Shown here piece after piece: positions 1 to 12,750 of a DNA stretch of 64,000 nucleotides. The notes beneath the pieces were generated by a model. The model did not search any database. It was not told the origin of the DNA and was given only the letters and a program-made list of their open reading frames with translations. Origin of the DNA: Allantophomopsis cytisporea (taxonomy: Eukaryota > Ascomycota > Leotiomycetes > Phacidiales > Phacidiaceae); the NCBI GenBank assembly GCA_024752435.1, contig CP103033.1, positions 1,357,532 through 1,421,531 on the forward strand, read 5' to 3'. The first letter of the stretch is position 1; the number at the start of each line of letters is the position of its first letter. The position numbers and the translations under genes are program-made.

Positions 1-2419
1 TGAAGTAACATGCTACGTATTCAAACCAAGATTACCAAGATTTGCTTAAATTTCAAGATTATTCCCATCACTGACGACTCCGAGGAGTGATTGCGCCGAT
101 TACTTCACCCTTAATGTATCTAGTATTGAGGAATTAGCAGGTAGTTTACAGGGCATTATGCATTATTCATTACTTTTCTGCCTATCTGTGAGTCCTATCC
201 ATGGCTATATTTTTGTTAATGTGAGAGCGGAGTGTTATCACTATCAAAGGAAACTATCATAAGTAGAGTCAAGAATTTCGCTTTCACTTGAAGCTAGGTA
301 GACTGTTCAATCCATCTTGATTCTTAACGTCTAGCTCTAGAGCAATACAACAATAGAAACATTTTCTGGACATGTGTCGAAGTTTGATCGCTAAGCAGAA
401 GATACTGGGAAAGTTGTTATGAGGTTTGTGCACATATCTTGACAAAAACTCTTAATTAGACGTAATGAGATTAGGAAGTTATAACTGCTTGCCAGGTAGA
501 TTAGTTATTGCTCCATCAATGATTGATAAAGTTTGTTACATTACAGTAGAAGTAGGTAAAGGAAGGATACCTATAGGTTATACATGGAACACGAGTTCTC
601 GTAGAAAAAAAAAGCTCCCTTGTACACTCCCCTTGTCGATAAAGAGCTGATGAAGCTATAGATTAGAATAAGCAGTCCTACTTGATAATGCCCCGGGATT
701 CAGCTTTTGCAATGTCTAAAGCAGAGCAGTCTGGCATTCATGAAGACCCGACTGCCCAGTACACCTTGTTAAGGTCGTAAATAAGTTGATGGTATTTATG
801 ACGAGGTTGATATCCTCTTCGATGCTGCTAAAGTAACAGCGAGGACCTATGAGATTTGTTCTTTTTTGGAACAAAAAAAAGGATGAAACGGAAACTTTCT
901 ATTAGCGAAAAGAAAACCTGCCAGATATATTGGTCCGCAGAGTGCCGTAAAGAAAGTATTAGGATGAACCTACTTTGCGGAACCTGTAAAGTTCTTACTG
1001 ATAATAAGCATCGACTGCAACAACAATGGAGGTGAGGAGGGGTCAGAATCAAAGTCTATGCGATAAAAGTATCATGTTGCAGCATCATTCTAACTAACAA
1101 TAGTTTGGCATCGCTGTTCCCCAGCAAAAATTTGATTCGAAGTCAGCGCCTAATAGTAATACTACAATCGGCACGTTGTGAGGATCAACAGCGAATACTT
1201 GCTTTATCGATCGGTGCTATAGGCATCTTAACGTTTTCAAGCAAGTGGCCTGAACTTCCACCAGATGATAAGAAGAGATATCTCAACGAAACTTGACAAA
1301 AATATACAATACTGACAGGTGCAATGTTCTCGAAACATAGCAGAACTCGAAAGGTACTTGGTCGAGTTCAAACTTCTACGTTGCGTGGTTGTAGAGTTAG
1401 AAAATCTAACGATATCTACAACTCGCCTCGAGGATATGATTTACAGCACATACCTAAATTATGGAGTAAAAACTGGTCAAGCGGCACTCAACTATGAAGT
1501 TCTTATGCGTCAGGCGAGGTGATAGAAGCTATGTATTTGGGTCAACACCTTAGCTAATAGTGATAAGGCACGATTCTGTTCTCAACGTAACAAATGGATC
1601 TGACTTCATATTCTCAACAGTCGATTGACTTGGTGCAGTATCCTCAAATTATGCTATGAAAGGACTTTTTTCAATGGACCGTGTCTGATCATATGTAACT
1701 CTTTGCTCTTATCAGAGACATCTCTGATACAGTTGTTGATAGGGACAAAAGTGGAGATTTAGCAAAGATGAATCAGCCGAATGTTAACGTAACCTTATCT
1801 CCTTTAGCTGTATTAAGGTGATCTATAAATGAGTGAATCCCTTAATGACTGTGCACGACACTCAATATAGTATGACTTCCGTGCTGTGGAGAGTTGTGTT
1901 GGAGAAGCTTGATCCGAAGCGTAAATAAGCTTAAAATTAAAGTCTCCACTTTCACGGGGAACAGGGAACAATCGGTCGTTATTGCATTACAACAAGGCCC
2001 CGTCGCCCATCAGGGGAAAGGCCCTCGCCAAATATTTCCTGTTTCTTGTCGTTGGCCTTGATCCGCCAGAGGTGGCCGAACAATCTTCTTCCTATTCCCC
2101 TTAAAAATTATCCCTGATGCTTCAGGGCAAACGGCGAAGAGCGAAAAGAGTTTGAGCTTAGGTACGGTACCGAGTTCTTGATGTAGCTAGTTTGTGAGTA
2201 TTATAGATCAAGGTTGTTGCACCGGAATCCGATATGTAACAGTATATTGTATGTACAGGAATCCACATGGACGAGTTCTCCTCGAACATAAACACTTGTT
2301 CCGGGCGACACACCTGAAATCGTGTTAACTTCTTTTTAGTCTCAATATTCTTCTGTTTTATTTCATTATTTACTCTAAGAAATTATTATCGGCATCAATA
2401 GCATCATTTGTCTCTCAAA
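1..2419. other. Gene-poor leading region
   Basis: No convincing gene. Two adjacent plus-strand open segments (about 1105-1296 and 1319-1522) have no recognisable domain, lack good start contexts and lie in different frames, so they could be remnants of a decayed gene. A slightly more G+C-rich patch at about 1980-2150 has no open frame of note. The last 100 bases before 2420 are the likely promoter and leader of the Ser/Thr-rich gene. Confidence 0.5.
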
Positions 2420-3392
2420 ATGCAATTTTCTTCAACACTCCCGCTCCTAACTCTGAGCCTCCCATTAAACGATCCCAATATTACAGACAGTATTACGTCT
2501 ACAGCACCAGTGACTTCCTCAACTTCGAAGCATGTATCTTCTAAAACTATCGCCACTACCTTCTCCGTTGTTACTTCTACCCAAACCTCTTCAACACCGA
2601 CGCAATCTCCATGGACATCTATTCAAACAGATCCGGCGTTATACAATATGGCCATCACGACGGTTTATACTCAGTCTCCCCAGTGTACAGGTACAAGAAT
2701 AACTCAGATGGCGTACCATGGAACCAATCTGTGGGAAAATGACATCCTTCCGGTTGCATCATCCACTATGACAACTTGTTATCCAAGTCAATTTTACTCA
2801 AGCGTTATGGGCGCAGTACATAGCGTTGATTTGCCAGCCTTCAGCGCGTTGGTTTGCCCATATGATTGGGAAACTATCAACTACAACGAGACTTATATCG
2901 TATGCTGTCCTAAGTACGTTCTAATCTCTTTGCGCACTTGTTCTTCTATACTGTTTAGTTCAACTGGTGTCCCGATCATTCTCTAACCGTCTTCATAGAT
3001 ACTTCAACGTCTATGCTCCGAATTATCATAATAATGCGGATCGTCCTTTTTCTGGAGCCGTATGTACTTCGGACTTGGGTCCTAGTGTGGCATTCGACAT
3101 CACTTCATACGATTCAACAGCTTATTGGACACTCGTCCCTACATACGCTCCACATGACGGTACTGTAGTACGTGTCAATGCATTTGATGGCATTGTTGCA
3201 ACTGCAACTGCTGCCGCAACATTGAGTTCTTCGACAGTGCCAAATACAACGACACCCAGTACTTCTACATCAACATCATGGACACCAGTTGCAATTGTCT
3301 CTGCAAACATCCACGTTCTCTTCGATATTATTGATGCATTTATAGGGGAGAAGGCCAGTTCCATCACATCCACGGAGTCTCTAGACAACTAG
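2420..3392 (+). CDS. Ser/Thr-rich secreted or surface protein, 2 exons
   Basis: Exons 2420-2913 and 2999-3392, joined by an 85-nt intron (donor GTACGT, branch CTAAC, acceptor ATAG), give a 295-residue product. The start is the ATG at 2420, followed by a short hydrophobic stretch (MQFSSTLPLLTLSLPL) that may be a weak signal peptide. Residues of about 25-65 are mostly Ser and Thr. A central cysteine-bearing region (CPYDWETINYNETYIVCCP) looks like a family of fungal plasma-membrane or wall proteins that normally continue into a Ser/Thr linker and one transmembrane helix. Here the C-terminus has the Ser/Thr linker (about residues 225-250), but the final hydrophobic segment is short and interrupted by Asp and Lys, so the membrane anchor is probably missing or degenerate. 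Function unknown; surface location is inferred from composition. Confidence 0.6.
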
Positions 3393-4500
3393 ATCATTGC
3401 AGAGTATCTAGAAATGAGTGCAACTAGTTTAGTAAGAAACTGTGGTACTCGTTTTCGCTTGACCTTAGCTTTGGGCTCTTGAATACATATCTCCAATCTC
3501 AATGTGTTTACTTCATTTGGTATCTTTATCTCCAATCCTTGGTCACGTATCTTAGCATTTCCTCATCATGCGGCATTACTTTTGATCGCAATCATTTATG
3601 CTCTGCATGTTCTACAACGTAGGAATTACATGATCACTGTGATTACTGGTATAGGGAATTGTATGTATGTGGCTTGGTGACAGTAAATAGAGTTAGCTAC
3701 GGAACACAAGTACTGAAGTGCACCAAAGTGTCTGTCTGATATGAAACACTCGAATTTGAGAATCCTAACGTGAGAACTACTGTAGTTAAGTGAAGTCATA
3801 CAGAGTTTTGGGTGTATAATCCTTGAAGTGCATCGTAATTTCTGACAGCTCGTACCTTATACTACTTGTTCTATAAACTGAACTTTCGCAATGGCTGTAC
3901 AAAATCTCTAAGAAGCCACTGAATTCCAGATTCAGAGTGTTAATTGTCTTACTTTGGAATTTATCATTTCTTCCAGAGTGCGTGAGTCAATGAACAAAAT
4001 CCTTAATCCAGCGCTTCCAGTTCAAGGTTTCTCGATTCCTACAGACTTCTCAATCTCATTGACAGACAATTAGTACGAGAGTGTGGATCTTGTCTGAAGT
4101 AATACGGATTTCATCTCCATTAGAATCTTTGGGTGAAGAATAGATATGTTGCAGTGTCTCACGTGTTGACTAAGGAAATCTCATCAGAAAGTGGTGTGTC
4201 TATGGCCAATGGCTTCAAATTGATTGGTGTTCCTGTCCTGTGGTGCACCACCAACAACACCGCAAATACCTGCTCCACTGCTGCTTCGAAGCTATTCCAC
4301 ACTAAACCCCATCGAGATTCCTGGTAATCGATAAACCTACCGTATGACGGAGAGCCGAATAGAAGGTCAGCATTTTGATTCGAACACTCCATAACACCAA
4401 AATTATTCTACATTTTCAATTCCACCTAATCAATCGTCGTCAACCTATGTATGTCATGAGTCGTAACTTATGACCCCAGACTTCAATATAATATAGTCTC
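3393..4500. other. Intergenic, nothing recognised
   Basis: Between the Ser/Thr-rich gene and the mitochondrial-type gene. The short open frames at 4133-4392 on both strands overlap each other and show no motif. Presumably terminator and promoter DNA. Confidence 0.5.
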
Positions 4501-5461
4501 ATGTCGGCGTCTACGAAACTTTCGCGAACACGAAATGCGGCGAAGCTTCCAAGCAGACTCGCTTCTTCAGCATGTCGAAAACCAGCACCAATACCAGCAT
4601 CACACTTGAAGCTGCCACAAGCACGCCACCTTGCAACAGTGGATGTCAAAGACAGATCTTTACCAGAGATTTGGTTCACAGGAAGTTGCCCGGCACATCA
4701 TCCAGAGCAATTCTACCGCAATGGAGGCAAACCGCCGGATGAGCGAACGGTTAAGTTAGGAAATAGTAAGTCCCGCACTCAATCCAAAGTAGCACGCAGA
4801 ACTCCTAGTATCTCTCAGAGCTCCGTCTCAAATTTGACACAACAACATTTGTTAATACTCTGCAGCATTGCGCACTCTTCAAGAGCGTCTCCCAACCCTC
4901 CTGCAAACGCCTCTCCCGCAAGAAATCCTCTCGCCCCAGATAAAATTGCACCTCTTCCCATCTACCCATCCTCACTTACCGACAGTCTCTGGTCGAGTAG
5001 CATATAACGCGGCACTGTGGACTTCACCAATAGCCTGGGGACGGGTGCCACTAGTTGGCAATGTGCGACTGGAGATACTTTCGGAACGAATGGTGAAGAA
5101 AGAGCGACATCGCGGCGAACAACTGATAGTTCGATGGCAAACTTGCGGGAAGACAAAGGGGAAGGGTGTCGGGAGCAATTATGAGGGCGTTAGTGGGACG
5201 GTACCGGTTGATAAGATTACGGCGTGGTTAGGAGGGGGCAAAGGTGAGGATGATAGTAAGGAATTTACAGGACTGTTTTTGTTTGAGTTCGATGAAGAGG
5301 GCAGGGTTGTCAGTCATACTATTGAGCATGTCCAAGAAGGTGGCAATTGGGAGAAGGGTGTTGGGGCGAGGGTTGTGGGATTAACGGATTGGTTGCTAGG
5401 TGGCATGAGAGGGAGAGGTGATGGGAATCCTTGTCCTGCTTATTGGAAGGAAAATGTCTAA
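4501..5461 (+). CDS. Conserved fungal protein, probable mitochondrial, NTF2-like C-terminus
   Basis: Exons 4501-4765 and 4866-5461, with a 100-nt intron (GTAAGT...GCAG) splitting an ACA codon, give 286 residues. The splice joins KLGN to TLRTLQERL and restores one frame. The N-terminal 50 residues are rich in Arg, Ser and Ala with almost no acidic residues (TKLSRTRNAAKLPSRLASSA), as in a mitochondrial presequence. Residues of about 20-45 carry the typical linker before a conserved segment (PEIWFTGSCPAHHPEQFYRN). The C-terminal half has alternating strands ending FLFEFDEEGRVVSHTIEHVQ, which resembles the NTF2/SnoaL-type fold. I recognise it as a protein conserved in filamentous fungi but cannot name it. 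A weak run of Gly and charged residues near the end is probably a loop. Confidence 0.7.
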
Positions 5462-5830
5462 TGAAAGTGTTATGATAAATTGGGAGGCTTCAGATTTCGA
5501 GCATGATCACGGCAAGGCGTTACAGTATTGTACAGTATGTATCAAAACACCACACATTCAAAATATCAAATATCCACTTCATTACACATCAACTGGCATT
5601 GGTAGATGGCCAGCCGATGTCATCTATGTTGAAGGTTTTATTAATCATATGCTCTTCTGTCTAACTCATCGCATAATCATCAATGGACATCACGAAAAGC
5701 TCATCATCTCCCATCGTTCGAATTATTATGTACCTTACGACCACCCAATCGCAAAACTGTATACATCTGTGTTCAGCGAATGTCAATTGCGCCAATGCCA
5801 TGCAGACAGTGGCCATAATATAAAGGGTAT
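5462..5830. other. Convergent intergenic segment
   Basis: Space between a plus-strand gene and the minus-strand YPT35. An open frame crosses it without motif. Both genes must terminate here. Confidence 0.5.
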
Positions 5831-6549
5831 TCAAGAAAAATTAGAAAACAAGAATTCCTTTAGGACTGGAGATCCAGAGAATTCAGGATTTAGCATTATA
5901 CAACTACGCTATGCTTAGCATCGGCCTATTTTTGAATAGTATCAGAGCAGGACATACTTTAAGAAATAAGAAAGTCCGACCCGACGGTGTTCCAGAAATT
6001 TGGGTCGAAATTTCGAGATGGCGCTCTTCGGAGGCAACGGGGGCATGGCAGCCTCGGAGTTTGGAAAGGTTTGTAGAAGTTTGTATCGTAGATCGTCAAA
6101 TTCAGAGTATCGCTTCCGTATATGCATTTCGCCCCCCTATCTACAGTTAGCTTCTTCTGTGGGTATGCTCTTTGTATGCTCACATCAAGGGTCTTCACGG
6201 TAATATTCCAAACTACGAATGCTCCTATGTTGGTTCGACTGCCATTGACAATGGTATAGTCGTAGATGTGTACGCTCCGCGCCCAACAGGCTCCATTCTT
6301 ATCGTTCCCTTCATCCGTATTATCTAGTAAAGTGATACCACCGTTTGTAGATTCTATCGAAACGCTGGAAGCGGATCGCTGATGCGAATGCGCCCAGTAT
6401 GGAGGGGAGGAGATAGGAGGTGGAGAGTCGTGCTCGGGTGCCGGTAACCTTCTGGTTTGAATAGGTGATGAGGGGTCGCTGGCCTGCCTGCCCACTGCAG
6501 CAGCAAGGCCGTTCACATCACCATCATGGGATAGTTGATTGTTGGGCAT
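5831..6549 (-). CDS. YPT35: PX-domain endosomal adaptor Ypt35
   Basis: Minus-strand exons 6549-6184, 6136-5958 and 5903-5831 (introns of 47 and 54 nt) give 205 residues in one frame. The PX domain fills about residues 80-205. The phosphoinositide-binding element RKRYSEFDDLR is at about 129-139, the proline loop AMPPLPPKS follows, then FRPKFLEHRR, and the C-terminus after the last splice is CIMLNPEFSGSPVLKEFLFS, a good match to this family. In yeast, Ypt35 binds PI3P on endosomes and vacuoles and recruits the lipid transporter Vps13. The N-terminal 80 residues are a disordered Ser/Pro-rich tail. The chosen ATG (6547-6549) is the first after upstream stops in this frame. However, protein-like sequence (for example AESSVESGMGGT) continues upstream in a frame offset by one base, so the native start may lie further out and a 1-nt deletion may have shortened it. 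Confidence 0.85.
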
Positions 6550-9178
6550 GAAGTGCCGCCCATACCAGACTCGACACTAGATTCAGCCAAATTGTGCGGC
6601 GCCGAAGGAGATTTTGGCGTTTGACGAGATATGACAGTGGAGTATGCGATGCGACGTAAAGAGGCGTCTCGTCTGACGCGGAGTTATCGACCGATATCTG
6701 TACTGCGTAAATTTGACAGGTTTTTCGTGCTTCGTGTCTGCAGGCTTTGGCGGGATTGTATCTGGTGGTTAATTGGGAATTTGTCGACGTTGAATTAAAA
6801 CTCACACCAATGAATGTGCTCCTGATGAGAATCAACAAAAGATGGCACGCTCATCCATCAATCATCTAGACCTTAGCATGGCCCGTGAATCTGGATCTAT
6901 CATTCCTGTTCTTAACCTAGTACATGAGTGGCCAAGCATCCCCCATTTTCCACGGTCGGTCTGTTGATTAATCATTTCTACGCTAAACTTAAAAGAGCCC
7001 GAGTTCGAGTCAAGCAGCACACGCTAGAGAGCTTCTCTATGTTACTCATTAGAATAGAACTTGAAATGTACATACCACTGATAAGTAGCAAAGCCAATAC
7101 AAGATGCCTATATTCTTTCATTAAACTCCTTCTCGTAGTATCTGACCCTCCACTGGTCGTTGAAAGTATGAAAGCATGAAAGCAAATATTGATTGTTACA
7201 TCACGCTGTCGACCGAGATCCTTTCTCTCCTATGATCGAAAATGATCACGGATTACATAAAGTGGACTCTAGGAACAAAGTTGGGCAGCTCTGGGCGACT
7301 ACTTACAGGTATTCTGGGTAAATCGTCGTCTCTAAAAAACACCTTTCCATCGAAACCATGATAGTACCTCCAGAAGCATAACAACTGTGTAAGTTGTTGA
7401 TCCTCAACTGAGAGTTGCTCTTGTCGCCCTTACTCTCAACATATGAACGGATCATTCTTCTTCTGTGGACCAGTTACCCGGATCTTGGGCCATAATTTGC
7501 TCGGGTTACATACAACAAAGTGATGATGAGTAGTAGATGGCTTGGAGTAGCGCTGAACGCTTCTTTGGACAATGTCAGAGGGTCGATGATTATTGACGGA
7601 TAATCTCGAGTATGCGCTCAAGGTACTTTGACTACAGGTTGACCTAGATGGATTCGTTCACCTCATATCACATCAATCAACATTGCCAATATCTGCGGAG
7701 ATCAACTTGACAGTGTGTAAACAAAACTCTTACATAATTACAAATGCAGGGATACCCAACAAGACCAGCAAGTTCGACTCCAGGTTGTCGAGATCTCTTT
7801 GTGAAAGTCTGACCGACTTGGTGAGAAGCATCTGAAGCCGCTAGAGCTTGTTGGTCTTCCAGTTTGCTGTGAGGGTCCTCGGCCCCATTTGCCTGCTTGT
7901 TGACAACAGCATCTCCCTCTGTCAGATTGTAAGCATTCTTCGAGTTAGCTTGTTCTCCTTTGAGACCCTGCGTTCATTCTAGTCGGGAATTGGGCAACGA
8001 ATCTGTGGAAGTCGTGATTGTCTACGGTATTCCCGACGAGGTTGGTGTAATCTCCCAAGCTGTCGAGGAAGAATGACAGGTTGTAGCCGCCGGTATGGAA
8101 ATTGATGTTGTGGATATGTTCGCCAGTAAGTTGGTGTAGAGTGACCTGTTTATGAACATTAGATACAAAATGGTAAATGTAACACAAGACATCTCACCAA
8201 ACTCCCATTGTTTGCTTTCGTGTCAAAATACGACATGGAGGCTCGAGTAGCTTGCTGTTGATGGTTAGACTTGTCTAGATGTAAACTTGCAATCACTTAC
8301 GGCTAGTGCTGCATTCGAAGGAGCATTGAAATGGTACTTTACATATTGGCAATAGCACTTCAGAAGAATGGTGGACTTACTTACTGTTTGCGAAAATGAT
8401 GCTATCTTCGGGTTTTCGGATATCATGCTACGGCAGAGAAATTTATTGATCGAAACGGGTGGCATAGTGACAAAGATATTTTAATCACGGTAGTATTGTA
8501 AAGGTAGAGGATGTAGGGGCGGAACTGAGAATCAAGTTGATACAGAGGTCAATCGTGAGTATCAAGTGCATGTGTGTAAGTGAGAACACTCAGAATCGCA
8601 GATTCATAGTTGAAGGCTTTTGGTACGCAACATTGCCCACAGGTTATTCGTAGCCCAAACAAAACCACCAGCATAACCACAAATTTCTTAGATCTTCGAA
8701 TCAAACAATTCACACAGGACCAGTTGATCAATCACCCTTGTATCATCAATACACTGTCTTCTCGCAACCACTTTGCGTACCACCGAAATCATCATCAGTC
8801 ATCAAAGTTCTGCTCCCATATCACGTTACATTCCATTGTTGACCAAGATCCCTTATTCTACGATCGAAAGTGTCTACTGCCAGCACGGACTCAACTCCTA
8901 AGAAGAAAACAAAACCTTCTTGAAAAACGCTGACAGTTTGAGTGAGGGCGATGATCATGTCGACACTGAAGCAATTGGAACCAAGAAGTCTGACAACAAG
9001 CCTGGAGATCAACGGGCTCCAACGGCTTTAGACCTTGCTCGTCAGACCGACTCGAAAAAGGAAGCCATTTCGAAAGCCAGTAAAGATGCCCTGAGAGGTT
9101 ACCTCTTCCTTTAAATGTGAAATTGGTTTTATATGGCTATCATACTTGGGTATCAAAACTGCTTACCATCTCCATTCA
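6550..9178. other. Region with broken coding remnants, no intact gene
   Basis: Several short protein-like stretches occur without a continuous spliced model. On the minus strand, 8465-7945 can be read as small exons separated by plausible introns: about 8465-8385, then ATRASMSYFDTKANNGSL near 8250-8205, then a segment containing NINFHTGGYNLSFFLDSLGDY at about 8155-7960. A further acidic segment (EGDAVVNKQANGAEDPHSK) lies near 7920-7870. On the plus strand, 8940-9110 encodes an acidic Lys-rich stretch (EGDDHVDTEAIG, SKKEAISKASKDAL). The MSYFDTKANNG piece loosely resembles the transmembrane part of ABC exporters, but I cannot support an assignment. Most likely one or two decayed genes. Confidence 0.4.
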
Positions 9179-10019
9179 TCACTGACCCCTCTCAAATACC
9201 TTCACGCCATCCCCAGCAACGAAATACAAGCACTCTCTCTCCTCGACTTCTTTACCTCTTGCCCCTCCATTTGTAATTCGCAATACACCACTGACGTCTC
9301 TTGCGGTACCCGTATCCAACAATCTCAATCCCATAACTTCATCAGCTTGATGAGCCAAACCGAACAACAATGCTGCATGTCTGCTCTCTAAGGAAGTTTG
9401 CTGAGAAGAAATAAGTGGTTCATCCGCTGCAATCGTCAACACAGTAGCATGCACACTCTATAGGTAATAAGTTAGCGAATTTCCACTCTAATCCATTAAA
9501 GTGTCCGTGGGAAAACGTCTCGAAGCGAGACTAAAAGCAAGAGCAAGAAAGACTTACCTCTCTCAATTCCATAATCAAATCTTCCACTTTTCCGCCCACG
9601 TTTTCCTCCGTAGACGCAGCTAGCAGAAAATCAATCTGATCAACAATAAGTACAACCTTCCCATCACCCTTCAATTTCTCTATCGCTCGCCTACACTCCG
9701 TCCTCAACGCTGCCACTTCGAACCCGCCATTACCTAGCCCACCTAAGCAGTCCACATATCCTACGCGCCCCTCCTTCACACCACGCTCCAAATCACACCC
9801 GATCTTGCGTCCGCCTTCGCGCCAAAACGCCCAGTCGCGCAGGAAGCTGACGAAGAGAATCTTTGTAGAGTTGTCAGAGGATAAGTAGGCATGTAGATGT
9901 CGTAGTAATAGCCAGTTTGTTGAGGCGCCGAGGACAGATGTGAGGAGGATTAGAGAGGATTCTGTGGGAAGGGAGAGGTAGGGTTGGAGGAGAGGCGGGA
10001 GAGTGCGCGTTGTTGTCAT
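9179..10019 (-). CDS. ELP6: Elongator complex protein 6
   Basis: Minus-strand exons 10019-9558 and 9457-9179 with a 100-nt intron (GTAAGT...CTATAG) give 246 residues. The product matches the RecA-like Elp6 subunit of the Elp4-Elp5-Elp6 hexamer of Elongator, which supports tRNA wobble-uridine modification. Visible features are an N-terminal strand-helix region (SLILLTSVLGASTNWLLLRHL) in the place of a degenerate P-loop, VLFVSF-like and VVLIVDQIDFLL strands (the latter in the Walker B position), and after the splice HATVLTIAADEPLI. As in other Elp6 proteins no canonical Walker A motif is seen, consistent with a non-catalytic ATPase fold. The length is slightly below the 270 residues of the yeast protein. 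Confidence 0.88.
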
Positions 10020-11285
10020 AGTAAGGTAGATTGTACTCTTATTGGGGGGAGAGAAGCGATGTTTAAGTTGTGTGTATTTTATGTAGCTTACGGCGAAGCT
10101 CGTCGAAAATTCAGTGAGGCTTGATGTCTTTCGTAAATGTATGTAAGGTAGAATGGCTTTTTGTGGAATTTGGTTGCGATTATCATTTAGAAACTATTCT
10201 GCCCAGTGTCACCGCTTGTGGTACGCGTGCTAGATAATGTTACGTTTCGATGATCGATATCTCATTCTAGAACATCTCACTAGGTAGGTAATTGAATCCG
10301 AATTATTTGAGTATCTAAGACCAGATACTCTATCTACGATACAGTCGTTATATGTATATCATCTATCTGTGTCATTTTGTAGAGAAAGAAACGGTGGGAA
10401 TTAATAATAACAACCAAGTGATTTCTGCAAGTCCGTACTTGGGCTCCTTTCGAATTGCTAGTTTTACGCGGTATATACAATATGTTTGCGACTATAAACC
10501 AAATTATAGCCTATCTCGCCGTCGTAGTTCGATTAAGTCATTTAAGTATGCTATTAATTATAAAGCCAAAAACACTAATATCTAATGTCCGAATCATATA
10601 TGGAAGGTGAGTGGGAATTCCTAAATCATATATTTACAAGATACGCTTTCGATAATTCGAGTCATACAAATGGCATAGCTGTCAAATAAGACTAACTTCG
10701 TCAGCGCTAATCAATTCATCTCTCGAAGGAAAGATCAAGCTATTCGAAAGCGATATCGGTGTTTGAATAGCTGTAGCTACACTTTTCAAAGGCATTATAA
10801 ATCCTAATCCCTTGTAGTTTTCCTGGTAAACTGGTAATGCTGTTTATGTCTCCGTCTTTAAACGATGATAACCGCCACTACTGATTCACTATCTCCTAAG
10901 ATAGCCTCAAGGAGAATAACGACTTGACTGTTCTCAGGATTATTAGAGTAATTCTACAAATATTAAAATACGTTCATATGCAGTGACCTTGACCTGGGAG
11001 CACTGCAGCCTTCCCAAAGTCAATTGGAGGAGCTGACGATTAATTCGAATATTAAAAGACAAAAGTTGGAATTTTTGAGGCTTGTCATTGACAGGGCGTA
11101 ACAAGTATGGAGCACCAGAGTAGACTACCAAACCTACCCCATTGCTGTGCTATATCGGGCAAAATGAGCTACCAAAGGTGTTCATCATTAAACTGACCGC
11201 TTATTCATGTTCACATTGAATGTTTGTTTAATCTCAATTGTTTCCGAATTCTTCGTCTCTGTTGAAATAAATATCATCTCTGATA
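10020..11285. other. Intergenic, divergent promoter space
   Basis: Separates divergently transcribed ELP6 and the MFS transporter. Moderately A+T-rich with only short spurious frames. No RNA gene or repeat recognised. Confidence 0.5.
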
Positions 11286-12750
11286 ATGGCGACGACAACT
11301 ACCCAACTCGACTCTGTTGAGCTGCATGACCTGCGCGAACAGGGGTTCATCATCCATGAGGTACCCATCGCAAAAGATTCTCATCGCAGCAGCAGCATGT
11401 ACAATGAACCTCAAGGATTAACACAACAACTGAAGCCTGTAGATGGCGGCAGAGATGCCTGGCAATTGCTCATTGCAGCTTTTGTTTTCGAGTCCTTGTT
11501 ATGGGGTATGTAATGAGTCGCAGAGATTTCACAGAGCATCACGTGCTTACTCAGGAGTCATAGGCTTTCCGATCTCTTTTGGTGTTTTTCAAGATTACTA
11601 TTCGACATTGCCACAGTTCGCTGGTAATTCCAATGTGGCTTTAATCGGTACTGTTGCTCAAGGACTCAGCTACCTAGGAGCTCCATTTTCCGCCGCAGTC
11701 ACTAAGAGATTTCCCAAATATCAGAAACTACAGATTTATATTGGCTGGCCCATCTGTATTCTAGGGCTTGTGCTGGGCTCCTTCGTTGATTCTTTGGGTG
11801 GTCTTATTGCAACACAGGGAGTTATGTATGGATTCGGTTTCATCACTCTTACTTATCCGATCATTAGTATGGTTAACGAATGGTGGATTAAACGCAAGGG
11901 CATGGCCTTTGGATTGATCTCTTGCGCTTCTGGTGCTTCGGGAGCTGTTATGCCCTTCATCCTTGAAGCTATGCTCAAAAGATATAGTTACAAGACGACA
12001 CTTCGAGCAATTGCGGTAGCTATGGTTCTTCTCACCGGACCATTAATACCCCTTCTGAAAGGACGGCTACCACCAGCTGAGCATAGTACCATGGCACGAA
12101 CAGATTGGTCTTTTTTTAAACGACCACTGTTTTATATCTACGGCTTATCAACCCTCACCTATGGTCTCGGTTTCTTCTTTCCTGCACTATACCTTCCCTC
12201 TTATGCCACCGCAGTTGGTCTTAGCTCTACTGAAGGTGCTTTGCTTCTTTCCATCATGGCGATCGCTCAGGTCATTGGACAGTTTGCTTTCGGATATCTG
12301 TCAGACAAGAAGGTCTCATTGAACGCGTTGTGCATTACTTGTGCTGCTATGGCCACTATCGCAAGCTTTACGCTTTGGGGATTTGCTAAGTCGCTTGGTC
12401 TTCTAATAGCTTTCAGTTTGGTATTTGGGTTCTTCGCCTCCGCATTTAGTACCTTGCGAGTTGCAATGGGAAGTGCTGTTAGTGAAGACCCTTCTGCTAC
12501 GGTTGCTACTTACTCGATTTTCGTCTTTCTGCAAGGAATTGGTAATATTCTAGCAGGACCTATCAGTGGGCGTCTGTTGACTCAGCATGTTGTCCTGGAA
12601 AGATATGGCATCTCAAGTTACAAGGTCTTGATCATCTTCACTGGGTCCTGTATGGTTGCAAGTGCAGCGACTATAAGTTCTTGGTACCTCCAACCCAAGA
12701 AATTGGGATCAGTGCTCAAGTCATTGTATAAAAGGACTTGGTCTCATTGA
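11286..12750 (+). CDS. MFS monocarboxylate transporter-like permease
   Basis: Exons 11286-11505 and 11564-12750, with a 58-nt intron (GTATGT...CATAG), give 468 residues. About 70 hydrophilic residues precede the first helix (WQLLIAAFVFESLLWGFPISFGVF), whose coding sequence is split by the intron. About twelve hydrophobic segments follow. The NEWWIKRKGMAFGLISCASGASG region is the fifth-helix signature of fungal monocarboxylate porter family members (Mch/Esbp6 type), and a polar central loop (about residues 230-250, RLPPAEHSTMARTDW) separates the halves. Expected in the plasma or an internal membrane. Fungal members transport riboflavin, carboxylates or unknown metabolites, so the substrate cannot be set from sequence. 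No biosynthetic neighbours. Confidence 0.88.
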
